Positions 50,220 to 58,102 of a DNA stretch of 64,000 nucleotides are shown piece after piece. Made by a program: the position numbers and the translations under genes. The notes under the pieces are model-generated. The model searched no databases. It was not told the origin of the DNA and worked only from the letters and a program-made list of their open reading frames with translations. This stretch comes from Flavobacterium psychrotrophum. Its GTDB lineage: Bacteria > Bacteroidota > Bacteroidia > Flavobacteriales > Flavobacteriaceae. The stretch lies in the NCBI RefSeq assembly GCF_003403075.1, contig NZ_CP031557.1, positions 4,588,001 to 4,652,000 of the forward strand. Reading direction: 5' to 3'. Every line of letters starts with the position of its first letter. Within the stretch, counting starts at the first letter, position 1.

Positions 50220-51221
50220 ATGATACTAATTACCGGCGGAACAGGATTAGTAGGAGGCCATTTGCTGCTTAGGCTGGCAGGCGGCACTACAGCCCTGCGC
50301 GCACTTTACCACAACGAAAAAAATATTAGTAAAACAAAAAAGCTATTTGCCCATTATGGTAAAACAGCTGAGTTTGAAACCATACAATGGGTAAACGGCG
50401 ATATTACCGATGTGCCTTCGCTTGAGGAAGCCTTTAACGGTGTAAGCCATGTGTACCATTGTGCGGCAAATATGTCTTTCGATCCGCGGGATGAGGCCAT
50501 GTTGCGTAAAGTAAATATTGAGGGTACAGCTAATATGGTTAACTGTGCGCTCGATTTTGGTGTACAGAAGTTTTGCCACGTTAGCTCGATAGCAGCACTG
50601 GGCGACCCCTTAATAGCGGGTAGCGTTATTACCGAAGAAACCGAGTGGAACCCAGAGATATACCATAGCGATTACCAGATAAGCAAGTATGGTGCAGAAA
50701 TGGAAGTGTGGCGCGGCTGGCAGGAAGGACTAAAAGTTGTAATCGTAAATCCGGGGCTTATATTTGGCTACGGTTACTGGGGTCAGGGGAGTAGTGCGGT
50801 GCTAAAATCGGTTAAAAAGGGACAGTCTTTTTATACTACGGGTAGTGTGGGTGTTGTGGCTGTAGAAGATGTTACTGGAATTATGCTACGCCTAATGGAG
50901 AGTGAGCAGAATGCCGAACGTTATACTTTAGTGGCAGAAAACATAGATTTTAAAAGCCTGCTGGATACCGTAGCAAAAGGAATGAATAAGCGCGGGCCTG
51001 TTATTTATGCTTCTAAACTAATGCTGGCCTTTGCCTGGCGTGCTGACTGGCTGCTTAGTAAACTGATGATGCGCAAACGCCTGCTTACAAAACACATGGC
51101 GCAAACGGCTTTTACTACAGAGCCTTTTGACAGTTCTAAAATAATAAGTACACTTAATTATAGGTTTACAGACATGAAGCCATATCTCGAAAAATTATCG
51201 GCAGAATATATAAAGCAATAA
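50220..51221 (+). CDS. NAD-dependent epimerase/dehydratase-family protein
   Basis: From ATG 50220 the protein has 333 residues and an extended SDR fold. The Rossmann motif is TGGTGLVGG (residues about 5-13), and HCAANMS and a Tyr-x-x-x-Lys-like YQISKYGAE occur as in NAD-sugar epimerases and dihydroflavonol-reductase-like enzymes. The N-terminal 20-residue extension from ATG 50160 is not part of the domain. The substrate is unknown. Confidence 0.85.
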   Translation: MILITGGTGLVGGHLLLRLAGGTTALRALYHNEKNISKTKKLFAHYGKTAEFETIQWVNGDITDVPSLEEAFNGVSHVYHCAANMSFDPRDEAMLRKVNIEGTANMVNCALDFGVQKFCHVSSIAALGDPLIAGSVITEETEWNPEIYHSDYQISKYGAEMEVWRGWQEGLKVVIVNPGLIFGYGYWGQGSSAVLKSVKKGQSFYTTGSVGVVAVEDVTGIMLRLMESEQNAERYTLVAENIDFKSLLDTVAKGMNKRGPVIYASKLMLAFAWRADWLLSKLMMRKRLLTKHMAQTAFTTEPFDSSKIISTLNYRFTDMKPYLEKLSAEYIKQ

Positions 51222-51257
51222 TACGACAGGGTTTAGTTCCTGCTATTCTAAGATGTG

Positions 51258-51668
51258 TTATTCTATTTTATGCTCCCTTTGCTGTCCTGTGCCGAGGCCT
51301 GGCTTGGCTATAAGCTTGTCAGGATTGCCTTTTTTCTTTGGTTTCAGTTTATCGTGCTCACTTCGTATTCTATTAGATACCCGCCCCTGAATTTTTTCAT
51401 AATTTTCCAGGTCAGAGGCATACCAGTTATGGTTTTGAGATAATGTAATACTATCCAGCTTATATTTTTTATAAATATAAGTTCGGGGATCTACACTATT
51501 AGTGTCCAGTATCTGCGATTTATACGATTTTACTGCCTGTAATAGCGATATATCATATAATATATCTACCATTTCGTCTTCGCTTAAAAGGCGCTCGGGT
51601 TTTGGTGCATTTTCATTGCCACAGGAAACAGCCAGTGCTGATAAAAGTATAAAAACCAGTTTTTTCAT
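51258..51668 (-). CDS. DUF4296 lipoprotein
   Basis: The 136-residue protein has a lipoprotein signal (LAVSC, Cys near residue 16) and the DUF4296 pattern LLSEDEMVDILYDISLLQAVKSY. A Lys-rich tail (KPKKKGNPDKLIAKPGLG) ends it. DUF4296 is conserved in Flavobacteriia, usually near pyrC as here, but its function is unknown. A terminator between it and pyrC suggests a separate transcript. Confidence 0.85.
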   Translation of the reverse strand: MKKLVFILLSALAVSCGNENAPKPERLLSEDEMVDILYDISLLQAVKSYKSQILDTNSVDPRTYIYKKYKLDSITLSQNHNWYASDLENYEKIQGRVSNRIRSEHDKLKPKKKGNPDKLIAKPGLGTGQQREHKIE

Positions 51669-51703
51669 GTCGTAAAATTACAATTTTTTCCGGATGTTAT
51701 AAA

Positions 51704-51745
51704 AACGAAACAGCCACACCTTATAGTATTGCGGTGTGGCTGTTT
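51704..51745 (-). terminator. Rho-independent terminator after pyrC
   Basis: A perfect 13-bp stem (51708-51720 with 51733-51745), then a T-rich run on the minus strand. It separates pyrC from the DUF4296 gene. Confidence 0.8.
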
Positions 51746-51766
51746 ATATAAGTTAACTATGGACTA

Positions 51767-53110
51767 TTACTCCCTGTTAAAAAGAAGCCTTTCGCCGCAT
51801 TGTATATCTTTTACCTTAAAGTTGCTGTAAACAAGCTGGCCGTTTACAAAGGTATGGCTAATGCGCGATTTAAAGTTAACACCTTCAAACGGAGACCACC
51901 CGCATTTGTAAAGTATGTTTTCTTTCTTTACATTCCATGGATGACCCGGGTTTACAATAACAAGGTCTGCATAATACCCCTCGCGGATAAAGCCACGTTT
52001 TTCAACCTTAAATATTTTGGCCGGGTTATGAGCCATTTTCTCAACTATTTTTTCTACCGATATTTTCTTTTGATGATAGGCTTCAAACATAGCTACCACA
52101 CTGTGTTGTACTAGTGGCCCGCCGGATGGAGAGCTTGTATATGGGTTTTTCTTTTCGTCAAGTGTATGTGGTGCATGATCTGTGGCAATAACGTCAATAC
52201 GGTCGTCAAGCAGGGCTTTCCATAGGGCATCGCGGTCTGCTTCTGTTTTCACGGCCGGGTTCCACTTTATCAGCGCACCTTTTTTGTCATAATCTGCATC
52301 GGTAAACCAAAGGTGGTGAATACAAACTTCGGCGGTAATCTGTTTTTCCTCCAGCGGAATCTTGTTAGTAAATAACTCTGTTTCCTTAGCAGTAGATATA
52401 TGGAATACGTGCAGCCTTGCTCCGGTTTTCTTAGCTAGTTCTACAGCTCTTGAAGAAGAAATATAACAGGCCTCGGCAGAGCGTATAACAGGGTGAAGCT
52501 TTACCGGGATATTGTCGCCGTATTCTTCTTTGTATTTTTCAAGGTTCTGGCGTATCGTGGCTTCATCTTCGCAATGCGTGGCAATAAGCATTTTAGTATT
52601 GCTAAAGATTTTTTCGAGCACCGCTTCGTCGTCTACCAGCATGTTTCCGGTAGAAGAGCCAAGGAAAAGTTTTATGCCTGCCACGTTGCGCGGGTTGGTT
52701 TTAAGTACTTCCTCAAGGTTATCGTTAGTGCCGCCCATCATGAAAGAGTAGTTGGCATACGAGGTTTCTGCGGCGCGCTGGTATTTTTCTTCCAACAGCT
52801 CCTGCGTTACGGCATTGGGTACCGTATTAGGCTGGTCGATAAATGATGTTACACCACCGGCTACGGCAGCGCGGCTCTCAGTCTCTATCGTGCCTTTGTG
52901 GGTTAACCCGGGTTCGCGAAAATGTACCTGGTCGTCTATAGCGCCCGGTATTAAAAAGCTTCCCTCTGCATCTACGATTTTTACATCGCCAGATTTTGGG
53001 CTTATCTTTTCGGCAATTTCTTTAATGTACTTGTCTTCAATATAAAGATCACCTTCAAAAATTGTACCCTCGTTAACAATTTTGGCGTTCTTAATAAGTA
53101 TCCTGTTCAT
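51767..53110 (-). CDS. pyrC: Dihydroorotase
   Basis: Dihydroorotase cyclises carbamoyl aspartate in pyrimidine synthesis. The 447-residue protein has the amidohydrolase metal motif (DDQVHFREPGLTHKG), LHVFHISTAKETELF with a metal His, and the Asp in IDVIATDHAPHTLDEK. Length fits the class I (PyrC/AllB-like) enzymes common in Bacteroidota, so allantoinase is a remote alternative. It starts seven bases after the glycosyltransferase gene, suggesting an operon. Confidence 0.92.
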   Translation of the reverse strand: MNRILIKNAKIVNEGTIFEGDLYIEDKYIKEIAEKISPKSGDVKIVDAEGSFLIPGAIDDQVHFREPGLTHKGTIETESRAAVAGGVTSFIDQPNTVPNAVTQELLEEKYQRAAETSYANYSFMMGGTNDNLEEVLKTNPRNVAGIKLFLGSSTGNMLVDDEAVLEKIFSNTKMLIATHCEDEATIRQNLEKYKEEYGDNIPVKLHPVIRSAEACYISSSRAVELAKKTGARLHVFHISTAKETELFTNKIPLEEKQITAEVCIHHLWFTDADYDKKGALIKWNPAVKTEADRDALWKALLDDRIDVIATDHAPHTLDEKKNPYTSSPSGGPLVQHSVVAMFEAYHQKKISVEKIVEKMAHNPAKIFKVEKRGFIREGYYADLVIVNPGHPWNVKKENILYKCGWSPFEGVNFKSRISHTFVNGQLVYSNFKVKDIQCGERLLFNRE

Positions 53111-53117
53111 GGTAGTT

Positions 53118-53837
53118 TTATAGTCTGTTCAGCATTTTTTTCCATCTAAGGCGTATTACGCCAAATATAGCTTCTTTAAATATAGCCGAACTCATTTTAC
53201 TTTGTCCTTTAGTACGGTCTGTAAATATTATAGGAACTTCTACAATATTAAAGCCGTTTGCGTAAGTACGGTATTTCATTTCTATCTGAAAAGCGTAACC
53301 TACAAATTTTATGCGTTCAAGGTTTATGCTTTCTAACACCTTTCGGCGGTAGCATACAAAACCCGCTGTGGCATCTCGAATTGTCATTCCGGTAATGGTT
53401 CTTACATAGCTCGATGCGTAGTAGCTCATCAGCACGCGGCTTAATGGCCAGTTAACAACGTTTACACCGGTAACGTAGCGAGATCCTATAGCCATGTCTG
53501 CACCTTTGTGGCAGGCTTCATAAAGCCTTGGCAAATCGGCAGGATTGTGCGAAAAATCGGCATCCATTTCAAAAATGTATTCGTACTTTCTTGCTATTGC
53601 CCACTTAAAGCCATGTACATATGCGGTGCCAAGCCCTGATTTTCCCTGTCGTACCTCAAGGTACAATGCAGGATATTTTTGTTGCAGTTCCCGTACTCTG
53701 GCAGCTGTGCCATCTGGCGAATTGTCGTCTACAACTAAAACGTCAAAAAGTGTATTGAGTTCAAATACAGCCGTTATAATGGCGTCTATATTTTCAATCT
53801 CATTATAAGTAGGAATAATTACAAGTCCGTCGCTCAT
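53118..53837 (-). CDS. Polyprenol monophosphomannose synthase-like glycosyltransferase
   Basis: The 239-residue protein is a GT2-family glycosyltransferase like dolichol-phosphate mannose synthase. It has VIIPTYNEIENID (residues about 6-18), VVDDNSPDGTAARV and the metal-binding MDADFSHNPADLP. It transfers mannose (or a related sugar) from a nucleotide to a polyprenol phosphate, used for glycosylation at the outer face of the membrane. No C-terminal membrane domain is present. ATG 53837 is preferred, 18 bases after a -7 element. Confidence 0.88.
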   Translation of the reverse strand: MSDGLVIIPTYNEIENIDAIITAVFELNTLFDVLVVDDNSPDGTAARVRELQQKYPALYLEVRQGKSGLGTAYVHGFKWAIARKYEYIFEMDADFSHNPADLPRLYEACHKGADMAIGSRYVTGVNVVNWPLSRVLMSYYASSYVRTITGMTIRDATAGFVCYRRKVLESINLERIKFVGYAFQIEMKYRTYANGFNIVEVPIIFTDRTKGQSKMSSAIFKEAIFGVIRLRWKKMLNRL

Positions 53838-53858
53838 CTGGGAGGCCAAAATTTTGTG

Positions 53859-53866
53859 CAAAAGTA
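53859..53866 (-). promoter_or_regulatory. Promoter -7 element for the glycosyltransferase-pyrC operon
   Basis: On the minus strand TACTTTTG gives a transcript start near 53852, which fits the ATG at 53837 and excludes a longer start at 53879. Confidence 0.5.
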
Positions 53867-53930
53867 ATGCTTTTATCAACGGATAAAAAACAATTAAATT
53901 ATAATTAACTTACGGATTTATAAAAAAGAG

Positions 53931-53938
53931 TATTTTTG
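53931..53938 (+). promoter_or_regulatory. Promoter -7 element very close to the DUF4271 start
   Basis: TATTTTTG ends five bases before the ATG at 53943. If this is the promoter, the transcript would be leaderless or nearly so. Confidence 0.4.
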
Positions 53939-53942
53939 CAGC

Positions 53943-54608
53943 ATGAACGATTTTACACTACACGAACGTATTACCGGTGCTCATGACTGGGCTACTGTGC
54001 TGTTTGTGTGCTGTTTTGGGGTTATTGCCATAAACCGTACCGTATTTGAAGCACGCTTTGCAGAGTTTGTAAAACTTGCCTGGAGCGACAAGTATACCAA
54101 GATTTATAAAGACAGCAGCAACCTGCAAAGCTGGTTTACCATTTCTTTCTTTTTTGTGCAGGTAATATCTTACGCTTTTTTGTTGCAGTTTATACTGGGT
54201 TATTTTGGTAAAAGCGAGGGTGGTTTTTTAAACTATATACAGTTGCTTACGATTATAACATCGTTTGTGCTGGCTAAATTTCTGGTCGAAAAAATAATTG
54301 CTACGGCATTTAATATAGAAGATTTTAACGAGCAGTTTAATTTGCACAAGGTAAACTACCGTGCATACATAGGTTTGTTGCTGCTGCCGGTTAATGTTGT
54401 GCTCTTTTATAACCTTGCGCCAAAGGCGCTTGTACTATATATAATTTTAGGGCTTATAGTGGCGGCAAGCATACTCTCTTACCTTATTTCATTAAGGATT
54501 TATCAAAAATTGATACTCAGTAAATTATTTTATTTTATTTTGTATCTTTGCGCTCTTGAAATAGCACCCTATTTTTTTCTCTATTATTGGTTTAATAGAG
54601 CAAGTTAA
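53943..54608 (+). CDS. DUF4271 membrane protein
   Basis: The 221-residue protein has about six membrane segments (for example TVLFVCCFGVIAI, FFFVQVISYAFLLQFIL, LLLLPVNVVLFYN). The N-terminal HDW and ARFAEFVKLAWSDKY pattern fits DUF4271, a Bacteroidota family usually found beside the uroporphyrinogen-III synthase-like gene, as here. Its function is unknown. A gap of 13 bp precedes the hemD-like gene, suggesting an operon. Confidence 0.85.
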   Translation: MNDFTLHERITGAHDWATVLFVCCFGVIAINRTVFEARFAEFVKLAWSDKYTKIYKDSSNLQSWFTISFFFVQVISYAFLLQFILGYFGKSEGGFLNYIQLLTIITSFVLAKFLVEKIIATAFNIEDFNEQFNLHKVNYRAYIGLLLLPVNVVLFYNLAPKALVLYIILGLIVAASILSYLISLRIYQKLILSKLFYFILYLCALEIAPYFFLYYWFNRAS

Positions 54609-54621
54609 CAACCATACTATT

Positions 54622-55371
54622 ATGAAAGTGAAAACAATTTTGGTTTCGCAACCGGAACCTAAAGTAGAAAATTCACCGTACTTCGAGATCCAGAATAAGC
54701 TAAAGGTGAAAGTAGATTTCAGGCCGTTTATTCATGTTGAGGGTGTAAGCGCTAAAGACGTTAGGGCGCAGAAAATCGACCTTAATAATTATACCGCCAT
54801 CATCCTGACAAGTAAAAACTCTATAGACCACTTTTTTAGGGTGGCCGAAGAGATGCGATACAAAGTACCTGAAACCCTTAAATATTTTTGCCAGAGTGAG
54901 GCGATAGCCTTTTACCTGCAAAAGTATGTAGTGTATAGAAAGCGTAAAATTTATGTTGGCCAAAAGGATTTTGCAGATCTTTCTCCGCTAATTAAGAAGT
55001 ATAAAGATGAGAAGTTTTTGCTTCCTTCTTCTGAGCAGCTTAATGACGATATGCCGCAAGTGCTAAACAGCCTTAAGGTAGACTGGACTCCCGGTACATT
55101 TTACCGCACCATGATGAGCGACCTTACAGATCTTAAGGATGTGTATTATGATGTGCTGGCGTTCTTTAGTCCTACAGGTATAAAATCGTTGTTTAAGAAT
55201 TTTCCTGATTTTCAGCAAAACAATACCCGTATAGCAGTTTTTGGTACTACTACGCAAAAAGAAGCTTTAGATCATGGCCTTCGTGTAGATATTATGGCTC
55301 CGGCTCCGGGTACACCAAGTATGACCATGGCGCTTGAAAAATATATAACAGAAGCAAATAAGGGTAAATAA
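54622..55371 (+). CDS. Uroporphyrinogen-III synthase-like protein
   Basis: The 249-residue protein has the two-lobed HemD fold pattern: ILTSKNSIDHFFRVAEEM in the first lobe, FLLPSSEQLNDDMPQ, and VLAFFSPTGIKSLF with a late IAVFGTTTQKEALDHG. HemD cyclises hydroxymethylbilane in haem synthesis. Flavobacteriia often carry a divergent HemD-like copy at this position, so enzymatic activity is likely but not proven. The other haem genes are not in the window. Confidence 0.8.
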   Translation: MKVKTILVSQPEPKVENSPYFEIQNKLKVKVDFRPFIHVEGVSAKDVRAQKIDLNNYTAIILTSKNSIDHFFRVAEEMRYKVPETLKYFCQSEAIAFYLQKYVVYRKRKIYVGQKDFADLSPLIKKYKDEKFLLPSSEQLNDDMPQVLNSLKVDWTPGTFYRTMMSDLTDLKDVYYDVLAFFSPTGIKSLFKNFPDFQQNNTRIAVFGTTTQKEALDHGLRVDIMAPAPGTPSMTMALEKYITEANKGK

Positions 55372-55392
55372 TTACTTTTATATTTCGGTATA

Positions 55393-55427
55393 AAAAAGGG
55401 CTCTCAGGTTTTTTGAGAGCCCTTTTT
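55393..55427. terminator. Bidirectional terminator between hemD-like and LuxE-like genes
   Basis: A 9-bp stem (55398-55406 with 55414-55422) has A- and T-runs on its two sides, so it can end both convergent transcripts. Confidence 0.85.
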
Positions 55428-55461
55428 GTGCTTTATATCTGTTTTAGTCAGTATAGAATAC

Positions 55462-56442
55462 TTACATTACCATTAAATTACATCCTCTGATATCGCTGTT
55501 GTCAAAACGGCCGAGTACCTCAAAACTCTGGTTTGTGTACTTTTTGCCAAGATCTTGTGTGGCGATAAAGGAGCACGAATTGTAGTTTGCCAGGTCTATA
55601 ACATTTATGCCCCCGGTTTTGCCGGTCTCTATATAGGTGAGTGCGTCTTCGGTATCCCTGATTAAGATATCCATCCATGGCGGGCATTCAAAAATACCAT
55701 CGCCTAAAGAATATGCCTGCGACAGCAGTTCTGTCATGCCGTATTCTGAATGTATTTTGCTTACGCCAAATCCGGTGCAAAGCACTTCATGCAGTTCTTC
55801 ACGAATCATTTCTCGACGACGCCCTTTCATGCCTCCGGTTTCCATAATTATAGTATTCTTTAGGCTGAAGCCCTGTTTTTCTACAAGGTCGAGCAGGGCA
55901 TAGGTAACGCCTATGAGTAATACATTTTGTCCGGAATTATCAAGTGTTACAAGTTTTTGTATTAGCTCATCATAATTGCTAAGGTAAAAACCGCTGTGTG
56001 GGTTGTTAGATCCTTTTATAAGGTCTTCTACCATGTATATAAGCGATGACCCGTCACGTTCCAGGTAAGAGGGTAGGAGTGCCAGTACTGCATAGTCTTC
56101 TATATTGCCATAGAACTGTGAAAATGCCATCCTGAAGCTTTGTTCGTAATAACTTAAGTCTGTAACAAGGTGTCGGCTGGTAATGCTGCCGGTGGTACCG
56201 CTACTGGTAAAGGTTTCCTGTACGGTATCTGTTGTGCTTAGTACATTATGCGATTTAAAAAACTGTATGGGCAGAAACGGAATCTCCTGTATTGAGTTTA
56301 CATTTTGCTTATCACGGCCTAAAAAAGTACAAAAGTCGCGGTACACCACATTGTTGTCGAACTGGTGGCGAAATACTTTTAGGGTAATTTTTTCGAAAGC
56401 TTTTTTTGAGGCTATGGTAAATATATCGGTAGCGGTAAGCAC
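55462..56442 (-). CDS. LuxE-like acyl-protein synthetase/acyltransferase
   Basis: The 326-residue protein resembles the LuxE family (acyl-protein synthetase). It has IPFLPIQFFKSHNV and the AMP-binding-like FTSSGTTGSITSRH segment (about residues 81-94), then ETGGMKGRRREM and SEYGMTELLSQAY. In luminous bacteria LuxE activates fatty acids as acyl-AMP; outside Lux operons related proteins have other acyl-activating roles. The best start is GTG at 56442, since no upstream ATG keeps the frame and the domain begins early. Confidence 0.75.
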   Translation of the reverse strand: MLTATDIFTIASKKAFEKITLKVFRHQFDNNVVYRDFCTFLGRDKQNVNSIQEIPFLPIQFFKSHNVLSTTDTVQETFTSSGTTGSITSRHLVTDLSYYEQSFRMAFSQFYGNIEDYAVLALLPSYLERDGSSLIYMVEDLIKGSNNPHSGFYLSNYDELIQKLVTLDNSGQNVLLIGVTYALLDLVEKQGFSLKNTIIMETGGMKGRRREMIREELHEVLCTGFGVSKIHSEYGMTELLSQAYSLGDGIFECPPWMDILIRDTEDALTYIETGKTGGINVIDLANYNSCSFIATQDLGKKYTNQSFEVLGRFDNSDIRGCNLMVM

Positions 56443-56458
56443 AATAATAATCTTTTTA

Positions 56459-56466
56459 CAAATGTA
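56459..56466 (-). promoter_or_regulatory. Promoter -7 element for the LuxE-like gene
   Basis: On the minus strand TACATTTG lies 16 bases before the GTG at 56442, which would give a short leader of about 10 bases. Confidence 0.4.
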
Positions 56467-56472
56467 CTAAAT

Positions 56473-56501
56473 AAAAAAAGCACCGCTTGCGGCGGTGCTT
56501 T
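56473..56501 (-). terminator. Terminator after the T9SS cargo gene
   Basis: A 10-bp GC-rich stem (56477-56486 with 56492-56501) is followed on the minus strand by a T-run. Confidence 0.8.
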
Positions 56502-56523
56502 AAATATGATAATCAAAGAAAGA

Positions 56524-57447
56524 TTATTGCTTGATAAGTTTCTTAGTAGCAGTTTTACCTTCTTCTGTAACTTTAACAATATATACACCAGCTGTAAGGT
56601 TAGATACGTTTACAGTGCTGTTAGATGTTGTAGTGTTTAGAACTTGTTTTCCAAGTACGTCAAATATAGCTACAGCTTTAACACCGTTAGCGTTTGAAGT
56701 AATGTTAAGGATGCTTCCTGAGTTAGGGTTAGGGAACACTTTAAGGCCTTCGATCTGGTTGTTAGCTACAGATGCTACAGTAGTAGCAGTACCTTTAAAT
56801 GATACATCATCAATACTAAATGTACCTCCGTCGCCTTCAGCATTCCAACCGTAGAATCTTACTGTAAGTGTCTCAGTTATATTAGCAAGAGTAGATATTG
56901 TAATTTTGCTACCGTTTTGTCCTTGTGTAGTTGCATCGCTTACAACGAAGAATGTATTACCGTCCTGAGTTGAAAGTGCCGCGTTTGTTGGGTCGATAGA
57001 GATAACACCAAGGTTAGCTGCATAGTTATCAGCGCTTGTTCTTACAGCGTAAGTTCTTACACCTGTTCCAGATCTTTGTGCTCTGAAAGTAAGTTCAGAA
57101 AGAGAAACTTTGTATCCTGTAGCAGGAGATATAGTTGTCTGGAAGTATTTTGTAAGGTCTATAGCTCCTGTTAATGAAGCATACTCGTCAACACCATTAG
57201 TAGCGCCAAGGGCTTGTGTGTTGAAAGAGAAACGGCCAGGTCCAGATGAGTTGTAGTTTTCAGTAACTGCAGGGTTAACGGCAGTAAAACTTGTAAATGT
57301 TACATTCTGAGCTGTAGGAACAGGAGTTGGGTCTGTTGTACCAGAAGTTGCAGTTACTGCAGCAAAATCAAAAGTTGCAGTAAAATCTTGTGCATTAACG
57401 GCAATTGTTGATAAAGCAACAAAAGCCAAAGTGTAAAGTTTTTTCAT
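56524..57447 (-). CDS. Secreted protein with T9SS type A sorting domain
   Basis: The 307-residue protein has a signal peptide (MKKLYTLAFVALSTIAVNAQ). A beta-rich domain follows (residues about 21-220), whose family I do not recognise; the FSIDDVSFKG motif resembles carbohydrate-binding-type sandwiches. The C-terminal sorting domain begins near IEGLKVFPNPNSGSILNI and ends AGVYIVKVTEEGKTATKKLIKQ. It is exported by T9SS and probably attached to the surface. It is last in the minus-strand cluster that starts with the TonB receptor. Confidence 0.85.
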   Translation of the reverse strand: MKKLYTLAFVALSTIAVNAQDFTATFDFAAVTATSGTTDPTPVPTAQNVTFTSFTAVNPAVTENYNSSGPGRFSFNTQALGATNGVDEYASLTGAIDLTKYFQTTISPATGYKVSLSELTFRAQRSGTGVRTYAVRTSADNYAANLGVISIDPTNAALSTQDGNTFFVVSDATTQGQNGSKITISTLANITETLTVRFYGWNAEGDGGTFSIDDVSFKGTATTVASVANNQIEGLKVFPNPNSGSILNITSNANGVKAVAIFDVLGKQVLNTTTSNSTVNVSNLTAGVYIVKVTEEGKTATKKLIKQ

Positions 57448-57476
57448 GTTGATAATTTTTGTTATTATTCTAACAA

Positions 57477-57484
57477 CAAAGATA
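57477..57484 (-). promoter_or_regulatory. Promoter -7 element for the T9SS cargo gene
   Basis: On the minus strand TATCTTTG exactly matches TAnnTTTG and lies 29 bases before the ATG at 57447. It suggests that this gene is also transcribed on its own. Confidence 0.5.
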
Positions 57485-57557
57485 ACAAACAGAGAAAAAT
57501 ATAAAAATATTCCTATGTAAAATTAAGATTAATTTAGCAGGCTTTGCTAAAAGTTAA

Positions 57558-57893
57558 CTACTTGACAATCAGCTTGCGTGTTGCTGTAGCGTCGCCTTCC
57601 TTAACTTTTATGATATAAACGCCCGGCGTAAGCTCAGAAATATTAAGTTCTTTACTGCTAAGTGTAGCCTGAAGGATACGCTTGCCAAGAACGTCAAATA
57701 TTTCAACCTCTTTATTTTGGCCTGATTTTGAAGTAACATATATGCGGCCTCCGCTTACCGGGTTAGGGTAAATATTGAGCCCTTCAATAGGCTCTTTACC
57801 TCCGGAAGGTGCTGGCCTGCTTTCCTGGGCTACAGTGCTCAGCGAAAACAAACAAAACAGCAATAAGGTGATATAAAAGTAGTGTTTCTTCAT
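57558..57893 (-). CDS. Protein consisting only of a signal peptide and a T9SS sorting domain
   Basis: The 111-residue protein has a signal peptide (residues 1-22), about 12 linker residues (QESRPAPSGGKEP), and then a full T9SS type A C-terminal domain (IEGLNIYPNPVSGGRIYV, EIFDVLGKRILQATL, PGVYIIKVKEGDATATRKLIVK). There is no cargo domain. The sorting domain closely resembles that of the neighbouring 307-residue protein. It may be a cargo-less remnant, a decoy, or a small surface peptide. Confidence 0.85.
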   Translation of the reverse strand: MKKHYFYITLLLFCLFSLSTVAQESRPAPSGGKEPIEGLNIYPNPVSGGRIYVTSKSGQNKEVEIFDVLGKRILQATLSSKELNISELTPGVYIIKVKEGDATATRKLIVK

Positions 57894-58042
57894 ACGTTAA
57901 ATAATGATGTAAATGTATAAAATTAATTTCAAATACCGTACCAAAATTTGTTATGAAAAAATATTAAATTTTCAAGCTGTTTTTTAACTTTTCTATGCTG
58001 TTATTCTCTGCTTGTTTGCCAATATTTATAAATGTCATAAAA

Positions 58043-58070
58043 AAATAAGGGATAGCGTTAGCTATCCCTT
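58043..58070 (-). terminator. Terminator after the beta-helix lipoprotein gene
   Basis: A perfect 10-bp stem (58047-58056 with 58061-58070) with a four-base loop, then a T-run on the minus strand. Confidence 0.8.
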
Positions 58071-58102
58071 ATAAACTATCTGAAAGTGTAAACTTTTAGT
58101 AA

